From an uncultured Christensenella sp. (GTDB lineage Bacteria; Bacillota; Clostridia; Christensenellales; UBA3700): DNA of 64,000 nt. The translations under genes and the position numbers were made by a program. The notes under the pieces were generated by a model, which saw nothing but the letters and a program-made list of their open reading frames with translations, searched no databases and was not told the origin of the DNA. Positions 51,226-58,299 of this stretch are shown here, piece after piece. The stretch lies in the NCBI GenBank assembly GCA_910579785.1, contig CAJTVJ010000001.1:1-64000 (forward strand), given 5' to 3'. The first letter of the stretch is position 1, and every line of letters begins with the position of its first letter.

Positions 51226-52095
51226 ATGATCGAATATATTATAGGAGATATTTTCACAAGTCCAGCACAAGTGATAGTAAATACAGTAAATACAGTTGGA
51301 GTAATGGGAAAGGGTATTGCACTAGAGTTTAAAAAACGTTATCCACGCATGTTTGAGCTCTATAAAACGGCATGTGAAAAGAAAAGATTGCAAATAGGGA
51401 AATTAATGCTTGTTAACGAACAAGATCATCTGATATTGTTATTTCCTACGAAAGAAAGTTGGCGTTTGCCGTCTAAGATAGAGTATATTGAGAAAGGATT
51501 GAAAACATTTGTGGAGAATTATACTCAAAATAATATAACTTCAATTGCATTTCCCAAATTAGGTTGTGGAAATGGAGAACTAAGTTGGGATGTAGTAAGA
51601 CCATTAATGGAAAAGTATCTGAAAGACCTTCCAATAGATATCTACATTTATTTAGGTAGTGGAGATCCAAATGAACCAGAACATAAACATCCAAAAGAAA
51701 TGCAAGAATGGTTAAGAGCAAATGCAAAAGATATGTCATTTAATGGTTTGACAGAAGATATTAAGCAAATGACATTTATGTTGCCATATGAACTTGAAAT
51801 AAATGATAAAAAATATGAGGTTACATTTAAAGAAACATTAATTTTTAAAAGCGACTCTTGCGAAATAAATATTAGTGAAGATGATTTTTACGCTGAATGG
51901 GATGCAATAAGGAATAGTTCCATAGTAATTGCAGATAAGGAAAAGTTAGAATCTTATTTAATAACAGAATTATTAGCTTCACTAAATTATCTTGTAAAGA
52001 TTAAAAAGTTGGATAAAGTATCTGGTAAAATGAAAGAAGGATATCAACTTAACGAAGGCTTGGGTAGAGTCTATGCTTATAATAGTGGGGTATAG
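51226..52095 (+). CDS. darG: DarG-like macrodomain antitoxin (DNA ADP-ribosylglycohydrolase)
   Basis: The 289-residue protein has an N-terminal macrodomain (about 1-155) with the ligand-binding motifs GDIFTSPAQVIVNTVNTVG, GVMGKGIALEFK and FPKLGCGNGELSW, as in DarG, which removes ADP-ribose from thymidine in DNA and so counters DarT. A C-terminal domain (about 165-289), with YQLNEGLGRVYAY, would bind and inhibit the toxin. AAAAGGAG precedes the ATG. It lies two bases before darT; antitoxin-first order is the reverse of the textbook darT-darG order. Confidence 0.88.
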   Translation: MIEYIIGDIFTSPAQVIVNTVNTVGVMGKGIALEFKKRYPRMFELYKTACEKKRLQIGKLMLVNEQDHLILLFPTKESWRLPSKIEYIEKGLKTFVENYTQNNITSIAFPKLGCGNGELSWDVVRPLMEKYLKDLPIDIYIYLGSGDPNEPEHKHPKEMQEWLRANAKDMSFNGLTEDIKQMTFMLPYELEINDKKYEVTFKETLIFKSDSCEINISEDDFYAEWDAIRNSSIVIADKEKLESYLITELLASLNYLVKIKKLDKVSGKMKEGYQLNEGLGRVYAYNSGV

Positions 52096-52097
52096 AT

Positions 52098-53132
52098 ATG
52101 ACGTATGATGAGATAATTCAAAACAATGTAAATCTTTCAAAAGTTCATTGGTGGCCTAAATTTGCTTATCATTTTACGGATATTTCAAACGCACTGAATA
52201 TAATAAAAACAGGAAAACTTTTTTGTCGTAATAGAGCTGAGAAAGAGCATGTAATGATGAATGACAATGCAAGTACCCAAGTAATTGATATGACAATGAG
52301 TGGGGCATCTTCGTATGTGCGGTTTTATTTTCGACCTATGACGCCAACACAATATCATAATGAAGGTTATAAGCATCCGCAAATTAGATATGACGAATAC
52401 CGCAATGCAAATGTTCCGGTTCCTATCTTTTTTGTTTTCAATTTGAAAAAATTACTTGCAGACGAGAAAACTCAATTCGCACCAATTGGTCAAGCTGGAT
52501 ACGGTTCCAATAAGTATTGTGGAGTAGATCAATTTGCAAAACTTAATTTTGAAAAGATTTATTCCATAGGACCTACTATTGATGTAGACGATAAGAAGTA
52601 TAGACATGCTGAGTTGTTGTATCCAAATGAATACTCTATAGATAATGCTTTAGAAGCGATTTACTGTCGAAATGATGCTGAACGAGCAACTATGTTGAAC
52701 TCATTACTAAAAGAAGATAGAAATGCTTATTTTAAATATAGAGAGAAAATTCGCATTGGTAAGGAGAATATGTTTGAGAAAAATGGACTATTTATTGATA
52801 ATGTATTAGTGAATGATGATAGTCTAGCTATAACTTTTGCAGATTCAATAGCTAAGCGTACATATGAAGAGAAACGAATGAAAGATAAGGACTTAGAAAA
52901 ATTAGATGAATTGGAGTTAAAGGTAACACTGGAGTGGTTATCTTCAAATGGTACGATTTTAGATATGGGAGATGCGAAGACAAATATAAATTATATAACA
53001 ATTGGTCGCCTTCTCTTAAGTAAAATTCCAAAAGTGCCAAAGGCCAAAACATTAGCGGTAAAAATTTATATTGATGATAAACTAATAAACTATAGTATTT
53101 ATACATTAAGCGAAGAAAATATTATAAAATAG
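52098..53132 (+). CDS. darT: DarT-like DNA ADP-ribosyltransferase toxin
   Basis: The 344-residue protein has the DarT/DUF4433 fold in about its first 225 residues: YHFTDISNALNIIKTGKL near the NAD-binding strand, VRFYFRPMTPTQYHN, and RHAELLYPNEY, which holds the expected catalytic glutamate. DarT modifies thymidine in single-stranded DNA, blocking replication; DarTG systems act in phage defence. A C-terminal extension of about 120 residues, absent from the minimal family, ends in a small beta domain. A terminator follows. Confidence 0.88.
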   Translation: MTYDEIIQNNVNLSKVHWWPKFAYHFTDISNALNIIKTGKLFCRNRAEKEHVMMNDNASTQVIDMTMSGASSYVRFYFRPMTPTQYHNEGYKHPQIRYDEYRNANVPVPIFFVFNLKKLLADEKTQFAPIGQAGYGSNKYCGVDQFAKLNFEKIYSIGPTIDVDDKKYRHAELLYPNEYSIDNALEAIYCRNDAERATMLNSLLKEDRNAYFKYREKIRIGKENMFEKNGLFIDNVLVNDDSLAITFADSIAKRTYEEKRMKDKDLEKLDELELKVTLEWLSSNGTILDMGDAKTNINYITIGRLLLSKIPKVPKAKTLAVKIYIDDKLINYSIYTLSEENIIK

Positions 53133-53160
53133 ACAGATTTTAAAACTATTAAGTTAAGAC

Positions 53161-53198
53161 AGCCAACTACAAAATAATTTTGTAGCTGGCTTTTTATT
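53161..53198 (+). terminator. Terminator of the DarTG operon
   Basis: AGCCAACTACAAAAT pairs with ATTTTGTAGCTGGCT (one mismatch) and is followed by TTTTTATTT. Confidence 0.88.
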
Positions 53199-53245
53199 TA
53201 TATCTTTCAACAATGAAGAAGATAGGATAAATATTGGGGAGATAT

Positions 53246-53285
53246 TGGATTTTGTTTGGGTAAATTTGGGATTGAGTTTCTAACA
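53246..53285 (+). promoter_or_regulatory. Shared upstream motif, copy 2 (gene at 53339)
   Basis: TTGGG units recur about every 10-11 bases, ending in TTTGGGAT and AGTTTCTAACA (53275-53285). It is an inverted copy of the recombinase-upstream motif and lies 54 bases before the next ATG, almost the same distance. CTAACA may act as a -35 with TATAGT at 53304-53309 as -10. Confidence 0.6.
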
Positions 53286-53338
53286 TTTTGAATTGGAATG
53301 CTGTATAGTCTAGGTACAACTGCAAGCAAGGAGAGAGT

Positions 53339-53527
53339 ATGAGAGAGATAAAATGTGTGGATAAGAATTGTAAACACAAAGTTTATGTGGAAGGTACACC
53401 TTTATTTAGCCTTATGTCTAAACAAGAAAAAGATTTATTTGTGACAATCTTGGAATTAGAAGCAAGAGATTATTATAAATGGCAGGGAAATAAAGAAGAT
53501 GGGAATAAATTTGGACAACCGCCGTAA
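53339..53527 (+). CDS. Small hypothetical protein
   Basis: The 62-residue protein starts after AAGGAGAGAG. It has two cysteines near the start (KCVDKNCKHKVYVEGTP) and a helical remainder. It is the first gene after the shared upstream motif, so it may be co-regulated with the recombinase, for example as an excision or control factor. Not recognised. Confidence 0.55.
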   Translation: MREIKCVDKNCKHKVYVEGTPLFSLMSKQEKDLFVTILELEARDYYKWQGNKEDGNKFGQPP

Positions 53528-53551
53528 AGAGAAAAAATATGAAGAAAAAGC

Positions 53552-53580
53552 ATTGACATTTGCGAACATTTGTTCTATAA
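53552..53580 (+). promoter_or_regulatory. Consensus promoter with LexA (SOS) box
   Basis: TTGACA (53552-53557), a 17-base spacer and TATAAT (53575-53580) form a perfect sigma-70/A promoter. The spacer holds GAAC-ATTT-GTTC (53563-53574), which matches the Gram-positive LexA box GAACN4GTTC, in the classic place for LexA repression. It is well placed to drive the inovirus-like operon. Confidence 0.88.
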
Positions 53581-53734
53581 TCAAGTTCCAACGTAGGCAA
53601 AGGTTTGAAAAACAGAGTAGTCTACGCATTGAGAATACGAGAGATGATTTACTTTCGCAAAGGAGTTCCCAACCTTGCAATGGCAGTAAATTAAATACAA
53701 ACTTTGCGTATTTATGGGAGAAGGAGACAATCGT

Positions 53735-53902
53735 ATGAACGGACAAGTCAAACGAATAAAATGTCCAGATTGCCTTAGTTTTATGACAGTTACAATAGGT
53801 GCAAACGGCGAAGCAAAAGGCTTTTGCAAGAAATGTAACTCAGTCGTAATAGCAAGACAATCGTCAGAGAAAGAAAGGCTTATACGAATAGTAAGAGCAT
53901 AA
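53735..53902 (+). CDS. Small zinc-ribbon protein (Com-like)
   Basis: The 55-residue protein starts after AAGGAGA. Two knuckles, KCPDCLSF and FCKKCNSVV, form a zinc ribbon like the Mu Com translational regulator or small phage zinc-finger proteins. It is the first gene after the SOS promoter. A role in control of phage gene expression is inferred from position. Confidence 0.7.
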   Translation: MNGQVKRIKCPDCLSFMTVTIGANGEAKGFCKKCNSVVIARQSSEKERLIRIVRA

Positions 53903-53929
53903 AGATAAAAAGTAACAAATAAATAAAGT

Positions 53930-54080
53930 ACGTCTGTATTGCACAGATAGGTAGACAAGATCCGTAAATCCTACTCACTACAATATAGATAAGGTTCGTG
54001 CCACGGCAAAGAGATGAAGCCCCTACGAACAGCAACTCATAAAGGATTATGGGTTTCTGTCGCTAGGGGCTTTTATATAT
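53930..54080 (+). ncRNA. Structured leader RNA with terminator hairpin
   Basis: A conspicuous three-tier hairpin has AGCCCCTA (54018-54025) with TAGGGGCT (54064-54071), ACAG (54029-54032) with CTGT (54057-54060), and CATAA (54038-54042) with TTATG (54047-54051) closing an AGGA loop. TTTATATA follows. A smaller TCTGT/ACAGA hairpin lies near 53934. It sits between the zinc-ribbon gene and the next operon, as an attenuator or a small RNA would. Confidence 0.5.
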
Positions 54081-54116
54081 GGGCAGAAATCCTAAAATTT
54101 GACATAGGAGATTTAT

Positions 54117-54425
54117 ATGATAACATTAAATGAGATAAGAGAAGATTTGAAAGATATACGCTATTACTATTTGCGTAAGGATATGTTTGACGAAGCATAC
54201 GCTTACACAGGAAAAGGAAATGATATAACGGATAAAGTGGAAAGATACAACGAAGCTATGCGAAAGGCTTCACCTAAATTATTTGACCTATACTATTGCT
54301 TGTATATAAAAAATCATACGCAAGAGTCATTATCGGATAAACTAGGGTATACGCCGGAATACATTCAAGTTTTGAATAAGAAGTTGCTAAAATTTCTGCA
54401 ATCTGCTATTAAGGAGTCTGCGTAA
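54117..54425 (+). CDS. Sigma-region-4-like regulator
   Basis: The 102-residue protein starts after AGGAGA. Its C-terminal half (CLYIKNHTQESLSDKLGYTPEYIQVLNKKLLKFL) has the helix-turn-helix pattern of sigma factor region 4, with no region 2. Such small sigma-like proteins regulate late genes in clostridial phages and mobile elements. Its stop overlaps the next ATG (taATG). Confidence 0.7.
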   Translation: MITLNEIREDLKDIRYYYLRKDMFDEAYAYTGKGNDITDKVERYNEAMRKASPKLFDLYYCLYIKNHTQESLSDKLGYTPEYIQVLNKKLLKFLQSAIKESA

Positions 54426-54586
54426 TGGAAAACTTAACGGAAGTAAGAAACAGTCAAGGCAAACTCATTTGTCGGATAGATAAACCAAGCAAGACTATTG
54501 AGATCGCTAACAAAGGTTACGTTACGCTCATAAGTTTTTGCGACAACGGCAATATCAATGTAATAAATAAAAATAAGGCGGAGTAG
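54425..54586 (+). CDS. Small conserved protein of clostridial mobile elements
   Basis: The 53-residue protein (starts MENLTEVRNSQGKLICRIDK) overlaps the upstream sigma-like gene by one base. It has alternating beta strands, and the GKLICRID / IEIANKGYVT pattern I remember from short hypothetical proteins of gut Firmicutes elements. Function unknown. It is followed by a terminator. Confidence 0.7.
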   Translation: MENLTEVRNSQGKLICRIDKPSKTIEIANKGYVTLISFCDNGNINVINKNKAE

Positions 54587-54613
54587 AACGCTAACAATAA
54601 AAAACAATAGACC

Positions 54614-54658
54614 GCAAGACGGCAAGGAAGCATAAACGCTTTTTTGCCGTCTTTTTAT
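54614..54658 (+). terminator. Terminator after the small regulator genes
   Basis: AAGACGGCAA pairs with TTGCCGTCTT across an 18-base loop and is followed by TTTATTTT. Confidence 0.8.
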
Positions 54659-54692
54659 TTTGCGGAGAAAAGGAATTAAAGGAGATAAAGCA

Positions 54693-55088
54693 ATGGAAAC
54701 AATAACGTATAAATTCGCAGATGGAACAACGAGAGTAGTCGAGGTGAGCGATGAAATATACGCATTATGCGAGGAAATGGAGATAGAGGAAAAGAGTTCG
54801 GATAGAAGAGAAACAAGGCGACACGTGTCAATGGAGAGTTTAGTCGAAATGAATTTAGAGCCAACCGTAATAGACGAATATTTCAAAGAAGATATTTTCG
54901 GCAATATGGAAAATGAGGATTTGCAACAAGCAATTTCGCAGTTATTACCTACGCAAAAAGATTTGATTCGAAGAGTCTTCTATGAAGGTTATAGCGTTAC
55001 AGAGATAGCCAAGAATGACGGAATCGCAGTATGTAGCGTGAGCAAGAAATTAGAAAGAATCTATAAAAAATTGAAAAAGTTTTTGTGA
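54693..55088 (+). CDS. Sigma-70-like (region 4) regulator
   Basis: The 131-residue protein starts at ATG 54693 after AAAGGAGA. The C-terminal region (about 70-131, LLPTQKDLIRRVFYEGYSVTEIAKNDGIAV...) is a clear sigma-70 region 4 helix-turn-helix. The N-terminal half holds a short beta segment and charged helices. Two sigma-like genes so close together suggest a regulatory cascade for the inovirus-like operon. Confidence 0.75.
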   Translation: METITYKFADGTTRVVEVSDEIYALCEEMEIEEKSSDRRETRRHVSMESLVEMNLEPTVIDEYFKEDIFGNMENEDLQQAISQLLPTQKDLIRRVFYEGYSVTEIAKNDGIAVCSVSKKLERIYKKLKKFL

Positions 55089-55172
55089 GACCGCCAACTT
55101 TTGCCCTTTTTCGTGGCTATAAGTGTAGGGTCTTTAACGGCAATAAAAAAAACAAACAAATCGGGAGGCAAT

Positions 55173-55394
55173 ATGAAGAAATCGTATGAGGAATTTTACA
55201 GAGTTGAGTGCAACTTTGGTAGCAAGTATTTCAAGACGTTGGATAGAGCGGTTACATACTTTGAACGCAAAGTAAATAAGGGCTTTGACGCAGAGTTATG
55301 GCTTGTAAAGTACATCTACTGTCCAAGAAATAAGATATATTCCGCAAGTCAAAAGTTGTTGGGATATTCAGCAACTGTATTTACTGAATTCTAG
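55173..55394 (+). CDS. Small hypothetical protein
   Basis: The 73-residue protein starts after GGGAGG at ATG 55173. It is rich in Tyr, Phe and Lys (KKSYEEFYRVECNFGSKYFK), with a mixed helix/strand pattern. Not recognised. The following 170 bases hold no gene but include a short GGCGGCCGCC palindrome. Confidence 0.55.
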   Translation: MKKSYEEFYRVECNFGSKYFKTLDRAVTYFERKVNKGFDAELWLVKYIYCPRNKIYSASQKLLGYSATVFTEF

Positions 55395-55571
55395 CGCAAT
55401 ACTATGAATGTTTACGGCGCAATAGCAAGAGTGATTATACGAGCGTGAAGAAACATAAAGGCGGCCGCCTACGCTAAGTAAATCAAATAAAGAGTACGAG
55501 TTGCCGTATTACAGATATATGCTGGGCTATCGGTTTAACGGGCGAAATAGAAAATCAAAAGGAGAGACGTA

Positions 55572-55868
55572 ATGGCAGATTACAACAAAGAAAGAAGATG
55601 GTTTATGCCAAACAAGCGCGCGGCGAATTATGCAGAAGAGCGTAAGGCTAAGGTGCATACGCACGGAAGCAAGGAAGGAAAAGAACTTACCGAATACGAG
55701 AAGGGATTGAGGTCGGGATACTTGCAGTGTCAAAGCGACCACGCGGGACTTTTCCGTTTTAAGCAAGCAATGGACGCTTTTGGAGATAAAGATTACGCAA
55801 GGCAATTCTCAAGAGAGAAAGGCACAAAACTTAAAAAGAAAGATAAGAAAGACAATAAGGGGGCATAA
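55572..55868 (+). CDS. Basic hypothetical protein of the inovirus-like operon
   Basis: The 98-residue basic protein starts after AAAGGAGAG and ends in a lysine-rich tail (KLKKKDKKDNK). It opens the run of closely spaced genes that leads to the coat candidate, ATPase and Rep. A nucleic-acid-binding role is plausible from charge. No motif was recognised. Confidence 0.65.
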   Translation: MADYNKERRWFMPNKRAANYAEERKAKVHTHGSKEGKELTEYEKGLRSGYLQCQSDHAGLFRFKQAMDAFGDKDYARQFSREKGTKLKKKDKKDNKGA

Positions 55869-55873
55869 GAAAA

Positions 55874-56233
55874 ATGACAGAGAAAGAAAAAGCAATCAAG
55901 GTAGAAAGAGAGACTTTTGAGTACAAGGGCAAATCGTGTTATGAGTATTACATAAGCGGCGTAGTAAGAGGCAGAGAAGTGAAGATAAAACTTGCTCCGC
56001 CCAACGCAAACGACAGAGGCGGATATACGGTCTTGGATATCGTGTTCGGCAACGAGTCGCAAGCAGATTTCGTAGTCGAGCCATACGAGTTTGAGGACGC
56101 AAGCGGAAAGAACATTTCCGGCAACAGATTTCTTGTTCGCACAGTGGATGAAGAAAGCGGAGAGACCTATGAGAGCGCAATCAAGCCGGCGCGCAATTCG
56201 GACAAGACCTTGCTTGCAATGCTTATGCGTTAA
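55874..56233 (+). CDS. Candidate ssDNA-binding protein of the inovirus-like operon
   Basis: The 119-residue protein has a beta-rich core (FEYKGKSCYEYYISGVVRG, VKIKLAPPN, YTVLDIVFG). It lies just upstream of the coat candidate, the place taken by gpV-type ssDNA-binding proteins in filamentous phages. Assignment is by position, size and secondary-structure impression only. Confidence 0.5.
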   Translation: MTEKEKAIKVERETFEYKGKSCYEYYISGVVRGREVKIKLAPPNANDRGGYTVLDIVFGNESQADFVVEPYEFEDASGKNISGNRFLVRTVDEESGETYESAIKPARNSDKTLLAMLMR

Positions 56234-56248
56234 AGGAGAGACGTTCCT

Positions 56249-56410
56249 ATGAAGAAGATAGTTTTAATAATACTTGTAATAGCAACGGTAATTTTGGTCG
56301 GGACGTGGCCGTTATCTATACTCGCAAAATTGATGGATTGGATAGCATACGGCTTACGCTTTCTTGCCAAAACGTTAGATTTCTTCGGGTGGAACGGCTT
56401 GCTGAAATAA
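56249..56410 (+). CDS. Candidate major coat protein (53 residues)
   Basis: The short frame starts at ATG 56249 after AAAGGAGAG. It encodes a hydrophobic N-terminal membrane segment (KKIVLIILVIATVILVGTW), an amphipathic helix and a small basic end (GWNGLLK). Size, single membrane helix and place between the candidate ssDNA-binding protein and the large membrane-anchored proteins match inovirus coat proteins. The family is frequent in gut Firmicutes elements as I recall, without a tested function. Confidence 0.6.
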   Translation: MKKIVLIILVIATVILVGTWPLSILAKLMDWIAYGLRFLAKTLDFFGWNGLLK

Positions 56411-56463
56411 CAATGGGGCGTCGTTTATACGGCGCCCTTAATTTATGCAAAAAGGAGAACTAT

Positions 56464-57765
56464 ATGAAAGTATTAAAAACAATAGGTAACTGTTGCTTGG
56501 TGTTTTTAACGGTGTTGAGTATATGCGTAATCATTGCTTTCGTGTACTACCATTTCTTCGTAAAAGATACAACTATTGGGGTAAACAACGTCAATGACCA
56601 ACTTGCGTTAGACGTAAAGAAAGCCGATGAGTTGACGGAAGAAGAGAAGGACGAATTTGAAGAGCGGTGGTTTATGGAAGCGAGTTATTACTCAAACGCC
56701 AAGAACAACGGAGTGCAGTTGCAAGAACTGAAATACAACTATTTCACCGGCTACAATCTGACGAGCGATCAATACCGCTCAACCGGTATGCAGTATATGG
56801 GAGATTTCAATACGTATAGCAGTGAAGTCAATAGCAAAGACGAAGCGCAGAACAGAGTTTTGAGCGAATTCTATTACTATGATACGACCAACGGCATAAC
56901 GTGGAGCGGATTCAAAGGACAGTACGGAAGCGTATCTACGACTCTCAATAGAGAACAGCAGTTCATTATAAAGATAGACGACAGACCGTTTTCAATTCAA
57001 CTTACAGGCAAGTATGACGTACACGGCAAGTTCTTGTTTATTAAGTACAAGAAAGGCACAGTTTACTTTGATTACGGCGACGTTTTCGACTGCGTGTTTA
57101 CGGCAATTAAGTCCAACGACAAAGGCTACGGAGATTACTATATAACGCTTGACCTATCTCAGTATTTCACAATAAAAGAGTATGACACAGCGACAAAGAA
57201 ATTCAAGGCAGACGATGTAACGGACGTCATAAAGAACTACGCCGTATTGAAATTCCATTATGACGAGAACGGAGCAAGAAACAGTACGCAATCTTTGTTT
57301 GGCTCAATTGCTTGCAATCCAAGTTATGATACTGAGCAAGACAAGATAGACACAACGTATTGGCAAGAGCGTATGACCTACAATCTTGACGAGAACAGCA
57401 AGTTGAACGGCAAGGAACTGTTTGCTTACAGATACAGCGAAGTATACGGCGGATATTTCCTTTCGCTTACTATGGACGCTAAAAAACTGTTTGCGGAAAT
57501 GCCGAGAGCGAAGGTCAACGTAATGCTAGACTTGGATTCAGAGTATTTTTCTACAAACGAAATCAATATCGTCGGTTTTGACTACAACGCTTTTGAGGGA
57601 GTGGAGTTAGACACCTTTACTGTTAAGGGCAAAGATAAGACTTTATACCTTTTGGAGAAGTCTTTGAGCAATACAAGCCTTCAAGTATTAAAGCGGAATT
57701 TCAGTATTAAGTTGGAGATTGCAAGCGGAGCAATGAACAGCGAATATAGGGAGGTGTTTATATGA
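56464..57765 (+). CDS. Membrane-anchored beta-rich protein, candidate minor virion protein
   Basis: About 433 residues from ATG 56464 after AAAAGGAGA. One N-terminal membrane segment (about 10-36) precedes a large extracellular domain of alternating strands, rich in Tyr, Asp and Asn. It overlaps the next gene by four bases. In an inovirus this position holds adsorption or capping proteins. No enzymatic motif was seen. Confidence 0.65.
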   Translation: MKVLKTIGNCCLVFLTVLSICVIIAFVYYHFFVKDTTIGVNNVNDQLALDVKKADELTEEEKDEFEERWFMEASYYSNAKNNGVQLQELKYNYFTGYNLTSDQYRSTGMQYMGDFNTYSSEVNSKDEAQNRVLSEFYYYDTTNGITWSGFKGQYGSVSTTLNREQQFIIKIDDRPFSIQLTGKYDVHGKFLFIKYKKGTVYFDYGDVFDCVFTAIKSNDKGYGDYYITLDLSQYFTIKEYDTATKKFKADDVTDVIKNYAVLKFHYDENGARNSTQSLFGSIACNPSYDTEQDKIDTTYWQERMTYNLDENSKLNGKELFAYRYSEVYGGYFLSLTMDAKKLFAEMPRAKVNVMLDLDSEYFSTNEINIVGFDYNAFEGVELDTFTVKGKDKTLYLLEKSLSNTSLQVLKRNFSIKLEIASGAMNSEYREVFI

Positions 57766-58289
57766 AAAATACAGTAACGTTAATAGTATTCTATCTGTTG
57801 TGTTTCGTAATTATCGTCGCTGGAGTTTTTTGCGGTATAAGGCTATACAAAGAAGTCAAGGCTGAGAGTTATATAAACGGAAGCATAGACATAAGCAACC
57901 GTTTCTCGCAAGAGAGTTTCAATTATTCATCAACGAGCGTAGTGTTTTACCACGATTTATACGACGATACGCAGACTTATACGTTTGAGAAAGAATTGTT
58001 GAAAGTAGACGACTTTGACGGCAATAAAAAGAGTTACCAAGTGGTGCTGAACGACTATGTATTGCTTAATTGTGAAATAAACGCAGGCTCGGTATTTGCG
58101 ATGGTGGATATGGACTTTTACAATACCGAAGGCAAGGTAGTGAACAGCGCGAGTATGAAAATATCCGTCAAATTTTTGAGCGGAAATACGCAATTAACGC
58201 TCGCAACAACCGGAAAGGAAAACGCGTCATTCTTAGAGCAATATTTTAAGGATAACGGAATACGGTTGCAAATAATAGAAATCTTATAA
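57762..58289 (+). CDS. Membrane-anchored protein, candidate minor virion protein
   Basis: The 175-residue protein overlaps the upstream gene by four bases (ATGA). One N-terminal membrane segment (about 5-28) is followed by a beta-rich extracellular domain. It is followed by the InlB-repeat gene after eleven bases. The three consecutive single-pass proteins look like one virion-tip set, which is inference. Confidence 0.6.
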   Translation: MKNTVTLIVFYLLCFVIIVAGVFCGIRLYKEVKAESYINGSIDISNRFSQESFNYSSTSVVFYHDLYDDTQTYTFEKELLKVDDFDGNKKSYQVVLNDYVLLNCEINAGSVFAMVDMDFYNTEGKVVNSASMKISVKFLSGNTQLTLATTGKENASFLEQYFKDNGIRLQIIEIL

Positions 58290-58299
58290 GGAGAGAAAA

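Noticed and set aside
53499..53738. 79-residue plus-strand frame
   Set aside because: It contains a perfect promoter with LexA box and has no ribosome site; the downstream gene has its own strong site at 53735.
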